Shown: positions 60,763 through 64,000 of the stretch, piece after piece | Position numbering within the stretch: the stretch's first letter is position 1 | Layout: each line of letters begins with the position of its first letter | Origin: Rubritalea squalenifaciens DSM 18772 | Lineage (GTDB): Bacteria; Verrucomicrobiota; Verrucomicrobiia; Verrucomicrobiales; Akkermansiaceae | Direction of reading: 5' to 3' | Assembly: GCF_900141815.1 (NCBI RefSeq) | Contig: NZ_FQYR01000008.1 | Span: 1 to 64,000 of the forward strand | Length of the DNA stretch: 64,000 nt | The notes under the pieces: generated by a model | Databases searched by the model: none | Seen by the model: the letters and a program-made list of their open reading frames with translations, nothing else | Told to the model about the DNA's origin: nothing | Program-made: the position numbers and the translations under genes

Positions 60763-61245
60763 TTAAATTTTTCGATCGTGGATTGCATTTATCGCTCTGA
60801 GGTATGATTCGGTACCCACACCAACTTGAGCCCAAACAGGCTTTTGTTCACCACCTAGATAGTCGTACTGTGAATCAGCGTCCCATAATGTCACAATCTG
60901 TGAGGGGAATACATATTCGTAATCAGTATATTCCGATGGGTCATCCTCATGGGCGTTAATGAACTCGAATAACTCTCGGGCATTCAGTTTAAAAACATTC
61001 TGACCTTTGTAGGTCACAAGCATTCTCTCATCGTAAGATGTACCGACAAAATCAACCAAGTCATCATCTCCGTATTCTACCTGAATAGAAGATGAGCAAC
61101 AATAGTCCATGCTACCGTTATCCCGCTCTAGTGGGAAACCAACCAATTTCATACAGTGCCTGATTTCCTCACGGGTACTTCCGAGCTTAAAAGGCCCAAC
61201 ACCTAAGTGGGGCTCAATTGGCAGATGTAGAATGGTTAAATTCAC
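60763..61245 (-). CDS. Hypothetical protein (160 aa)
   Basis: 160 residues from a GTG start at 61245, 9 nt after plsC. It begins with a GVGPFKLGSTREEI stretch, a pattern seen in uncharacterised proteins. A Cys pair (CC, about residue 48) is present; no signal or membrane helix. It looks more A/T-rich than its neighbours, which could mean recent acquisition. No function is known to me. It may be cotranscribed with plsC by read-through. Confidence 0.6.
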   Translation of the reverse strand: MNLTILHLPIEPHLGVGPFKLGSTREEIRHCMKLVGFPLERDNGSMDYCCSSSIQVEYGDDDLVDFVGTSYDERMLVTYKGQNVFKLNARELFEFINAHEDDPSEYTDYEYVFPSQIVTLWDADSQYDYLGGEQKPVWAQVGVGTESYLRAINAIHDRKI

Positions 61246-61254
61246 TTTTGTTCT

Positions 61255-61884
61255 TTAAACCTCCTTAAACTCAGGTCGCTCGATCTTGGCGATGGCTTCC
61301 ATGATGCGTTCGGAGATCTTCTGGTAGCCTTCTTTGCCGCGGTATTCTTTCAGCTCTTCCTTGGTGAAGTAGATCGGATCACCTACGACGACATCAATCT
61401 GGCAACGGCGCAGTTTGCCGGATCCACGAGGCAGGGCCTCACGGGCTCCGAAGATACGCATCGGCTGCACGGTTGCCTGGGACTTGGCCACGATGAGACC
61501 TACCCCGGGCAGAGCAGGACCGAGGTTACCGTCGAGAGTCCGAGCTCCTTCAGGGAACATCACCACTTTCTTGCCGTTCTTCAGCGCTTTGATGATATTC
61601 TTCAGCCCCGTCATGTCAGGATTTTCCTGATCCACTGGGATAGCATCCCAGTTGGTGTAGAGCCATTTGAAGAAACCTTTGAAGAGGGTCTTACGGGCCA
61701 GATAGGTCACGTTCTCCGGGTAAGAAATACCAATCAGCGGAGGATCCAAAAAGCTCTCGTGGTTGGCGCACATCAGTACGCCGCCATCCTCAACAAGCTT
61801 CTCCTCATTGATGATCCGGCGGTTGAAGAATGCTTTTCCGGCGCACTTGAAAAACAAATACCCGATCCAGTATACCGTCTTCAT
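61255..61884 (-). CDS. plsC: 1-acyl-sn-glycerol-3-phosphate acyltransferase (PlsC)
   Basis: 209 residues. The HX4D catalytic motif is NHESFLD, and the binding motif is FPEGARTLDG (usual FPEGTRS). An N-terminal hydrophobic stretch (YWIGYLFFKCAGKAFF) associates with the membrane. It adds the second acyl chain to make phosphatidic acid. It lies in a tyrA-aroA-cmk-plsC order common in several phyla, 21 nt after cmk. Confidence 0.93.
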   Translation of the reverse strand: MKTVYWIGYLFFKCAGKAFFNRRIINEEKLVEDGGVLMCANHESFLDPPLIGISYPENVTYLARKTLFKGFFKWLYTNWDAIPVDQENPDMTGLKNIIKALKNGKKVVMFPEGARTLDGNLGPALPGVGLIVAKSQATVQPMRIFGAREALPRGSGKLRRCQIDVVVGDPIYFTKEELKEYRGKEGYQKISERIMEAIAKIERPEFKEV

Positions 61885-61905
61885 AGATAGTTTCAGATTT
61901 TAAAA

Positions 61906-62565
61906 TTAGTTCCCTAACAGCTCTGCTGGAGCCCCGCGTTCCTTGAGGATTTCGAGCACACGCTCGATCACCTGCTCAATGCTCAGTTCACTGGAGTCGA
62001 TCTTGACCGCGCCTTCAGCGACCACGAGTGGAGCCGTCTTACGCTTGCTGTCTTCCTCATCGCGCTTACCGAGTTCGTCTACGATTCCCTCAGCGGCACG
62101 GCGCTGCCTGCGAACTTCCTCGCTGGCATCGATATAAATTTTAAACGGAGTATCCGGGAACACCACGGAGCCGATGTCACGGCCCTCCATCACCACACTG
62201 CCCAGCTGCAGATAATCACGTTGTCTCTGCACCAGCAGCTCACGCACCTCAGGAATGGCGGCGACCTTGGACACACGCTGGTTCACGGCGTCCTGGCGTA
62301 GCGCGTCTCCGGGATCGACTCCATCTACTAGGATGGTGGACAGGTTGTCGCTCACGCCACAGCTGAACTCCACCTCGCCTAACATCTTGATCACAGCCTC
62401 GCTATCAGCAGGATCTACGTCCTTCTGAATCGTTGCCCATGCCACAGCACGGTACATGGCCCCCGTGTTCACCATGATCAAACCCAGGCGTTTGGCCAAG
62501 GTCTTTGCCACGGTGCTTTTGCCGGAGGCAGCCGGTCCGTCGATTGCAATTGCTATATTCTCCAT
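61906..62565 (-). CDS. cmk: Cytidylate kinase
   Basis: 219 residues from ATG 62565 (MENIAIAIDGP); a GTG one codon earlier is less likely. The P-loop is DGPAASGKSTVAKTLA. VNTGAMYRAVAWAT, VMEGRDIGSVVFPD and IYIDASEEVRRQRRA are typical. It phosphorylates CMP and dCMP. It lies 15 nt after aroA. Confidence 0.97.
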   Translation of the reverse strand: MENIAIAIDGPAASGKSTVAKTLAKRLGLIMVNTGAMYRAVAWATIQKDVDPADSEAVIKMLGEVEFSCGVSDNLSTILVDGVDPGDALRQDAVNQRVSKVAAIPEVRELLVQRQRDYLQLGSVVMEGRDIGSVVFPDTPFKIYIDASEEVRRQRRAAEGIVDELGKRDEEDSKRKTAPLVVAEGAVKIDSSELSIEQVIERVLEILKERGAPAELLGN

Positions 62566-62580
62566 CACTACTGCCTTTCC

Positions 62581-63864
62581 TTAGCGTACGCTGACGCTCT
62601 CTAGTTTTTCGAAGTAATCCGGGAAGGTCTTCGCCGTGCAGCCCGGGTCATTGATAGTTACCGACACAGGATCGAGAGCCAGCAGGGAGAAACACATCGC
62701 GATGCGGTGATCGTTATAGGTATCGATCGCTGCATGCTTGAGCTCAGCCGGAGGAGTCACTTCAATGAAGTCTTCACCTTCTACGACTTCGGCACCCACC
62801 TTGCGGAGCTCCGTGGCCATGGCGAAGAGACGGTCAGTTTCCTTCACGCGCCAGTTGTAAATGTTGCGAATCGCCGTGGTTCCCTCGGCAAACAAGGCCG
62901 TGGTCGCGATAGTCATGGCAGCATCCGGGATGTGGTTCATATCCTGATCCACAGCAGTCAGCTTACCGCTCTCGACTGCCACGTAGTCATCACCCCACTC
63001 CACTTTGGCACCCATGTCTTCCAGCACATCGGCAAAACGCACATCACCCTGGATGCTCTTCTTGCCAATACCGGTCACCTTCACGCGGCCACCTTTGATA
63101 GCAGCGGCGGCAAGAAAGTAGGAAGCTGATGAGGCATCACCCTCAACGAGGAAGGAACCCAGAGCCTGATAGGTCTGGCCGGATTTCACAAGGAAGCGCT
63201 CGTAGTTGTCATTCTCCACAGTCACACCGAACTGAGCCATCGTGTGGATGGTGATATCGATGTATGGCTTGCTCACCAGCTCGCCTACGATCTCAATCTC
63301 TGTATCGGCCTTCGCCAAGGGAGCAGACATCAAAACCGCGGTCAGGAACTGGCTGGAAATGGAACCATCGATGGAAATCTTACCACCGGCAAATCCATCC
63401 GCAGTGATCTTCAGCGGCGGATAGCCTTCGCTCTTCAAGTAGTCGATCTGGCAACCACCCTGGCGCATCGCATCCACGAGAGCATCGATCGGGCGCTCCT
63501 CCATGCGAGGCTCACCAGTCAGGGTAAACTCGCCTTTGCCCAGGCAGAGCGCCGCGCTCAGTGGGCGCATCGCTGTACCCGCATTTCCCAGATAGAGCTC
63601 ATAGCTGCCAGCATCTGTCAGCGGACCACCTTTACCTGTGACCACACAGCGGGTGCCATCCTCAGAGAGTTCATAGTCCACACCGAGCTGCTTCAAGGCA
63701 CCCAGCATGTAGCGCACGTCGTCACTATCCAGCAAATTGGTAATCTCTGTCTTTCCCTCTGCCAGAGCCGCCAACAACAAGGCCCTGTTAGAAAGACTCT
63801 TCGAGCCCGGCAGGTGAATCTCACCCTCGATCTTCTTGATCGGCTCCAGTGTAATACTTTCCAT
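62581..63864 (-). CDS. aroA: 3-phosphoshikimate 1-carboxyvinyltransferase (EPSP synthase)
   Basis: 427 residues. [20 protein letters not shown] is the classical N-terminal motif, followed by [18 protein letters not shown]. The C-terminal half has [18 protein letters not shown] and [16 protein letters not shown]. It makes EPSP in the shikimate path. [10 protein letters not shown] has Gly-Asn-Ala-Gly-Thr, the class I-type order. It starts 21 nt after the tyrA stop. Confidence 0.97.
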   Translation of the reverse strand: MESITLEPIKKIEGEIHLPGSKSLSNRALLLAALAEGKTEITNLLDSDDVRYMLGALKQLGVDYELSEDGTRCVVTGKGGPLTDAGSYELYLGNAGTAMRPLSAALCLGKGEFTLTGEPRMEERPIDALVDAMRQGGCQIDYLKSEGYPPLKITADGFAGGKISIDGSISSQFLTAVLMSAPLAKADTEIEIVGELVSKPYIDITIHTMAQFGVTVENDNYERFLVKSGQTYQALGSFLVEGDASSASYFLAAAAIKGGRVKVTGIGKKSIQGDVRFADVLEDMGAKVEWGDDYVAVESGKLTAVDQDMNHIPDAAMTIATTALFAEGTTAIRNIYNWRVKETDRLFAMATELRKVGAEVVEGEDFIEVTPPAELKHAAIDTYNDHRIAMCFSLLALDPVSVTINDPGCTAKTFPDYFEKLESVSVR

Positions 63865-63885
63865 GATTCTTCGTGTTTGAAAATT

Positions 63886-64000
63886 TTAGATCAGACTTCT
63901 GCGTTTCTTCGCCTCATCCAGATAGGCGTGCAGTGCCTCCCGGTCTTCCTTCTCCAGCATGTCCATCAGCTTGACCAGATCACCGATACTCTCACGCATG
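63886..64000 (-). CDS. C-terminal end of probable prephenate dehydrogenase, runs off right edge
   Basis: The last 38 codons of a minus-strand gene (MRESIGDLVKLMDMLEKED... AKKRRSLI). The pattern fits the C-terminus of prephenate dehydrogenase (TyrA), which often precedes aroA. The enzyme body is outside the window, so the call rests on this end and on gene order. Confidence 0.6.
   Translation of the reverse strand, partial: MRESIGDLVKLMDMLEKEDREALHAYLDEAKKRRSLI

Overview
The window looks like a piece of chromosome from a Verrucomicrobiota bacterium, most likely a marine Verrucomicrobiales member near Rubritalea. This assignment is an inference from gene content and protein style: very large secreted PA14/F5-8C proteins, an exported S1 sulfatase ending in calcium-binding repeats, a ThuA-like secreted protein, a diverged type IV pilus (T4P) locus ordered PilM-PilO-PilP-PilQ as in Akkermansia, and an adjacent exopolysaccharide export set. 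I see no rRNA, insertion sequence, prophage or CRISPR array. Three tRNA genes are present (one Tyr, two identical Gly).

Layout. 1-6079 (minus): three closely spaced genes for secreted or anchored surface proteins; the last runs off the left edge. 6080-6738: the longest stretch without a gene. 6739-14561: tRNA-Tyr, queG, a ThuA-like protein, an aspartate-type aminotransferase, prmA, a sulfatase and tandem tRNA-Gly genes. 14733-18221: a 43-residue membrane peptide, pnp, rpsO and ndk. 18328-20620 (minus): an ABC ATPase, its permease and an anchored protein. 20910-36088 (plus): a 15-kb T4P-like locus with a PilT-type ATPase, two prepilins, a PilM/PilN-like fusion, PilO-, PilP- and PilQ-like proteins, PilB, PilC, several unrecognised small envelope proteins and, last, a membrane Ser/Thr kinase with a GYF_2-like domain. 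36078-41634 (minus): a PDZ protein, a Wza-like export protein, a Wzc-like tyrosine kinase, an outer-membrane barrel and a small secreted protein, which together resemble a polysaccharide export module without local glycosyltransferases. 41866-43846 (minus): Nif3-like, RluA-like and YjbQ-like housekeeping genes. 44080-50131 (plus): a diverged Ppx/GppA protein, polyphosphate kinase, and an OmpR-type regulator with its sensor kinase. 50133-54164 (minus): an intact HtrA-like protease, a catalytically dead relative with a rearranged domain order, and a pair of TPM-domain proteins. 54320-60735 (plus): a double AP2-like protein, a possible clan-CD peptidase, bioB, a ketoacyl synthase, an L,D-transpeptidase, a Tat-exported phosphoesterase, a SerB-like phosphatase and an ABC ATPase. 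60763-64000 (minus): tyrA(partial)-aroA-cmk-plsC plus a small orphan.

The most promising material is the pilus locus (a duplicated RPW-type motif in the PilM-like protein, an uncharacterised accessory block and a non-RD kinase), the HtrA protease/pseudoprotease pair, the Ppx homologue with altered phosphate-loop residues next to ppk, the standalone tandem AP2-like protein, and the left-edge operon of surface proteins. Starts were moved inward from the longest open frame where the family N-terminus, signal peptide or upstream gene argued for it. Verrucomicrobia often lack strong Shine-Dalgarno sequences, so start calls rest mainly on homology.
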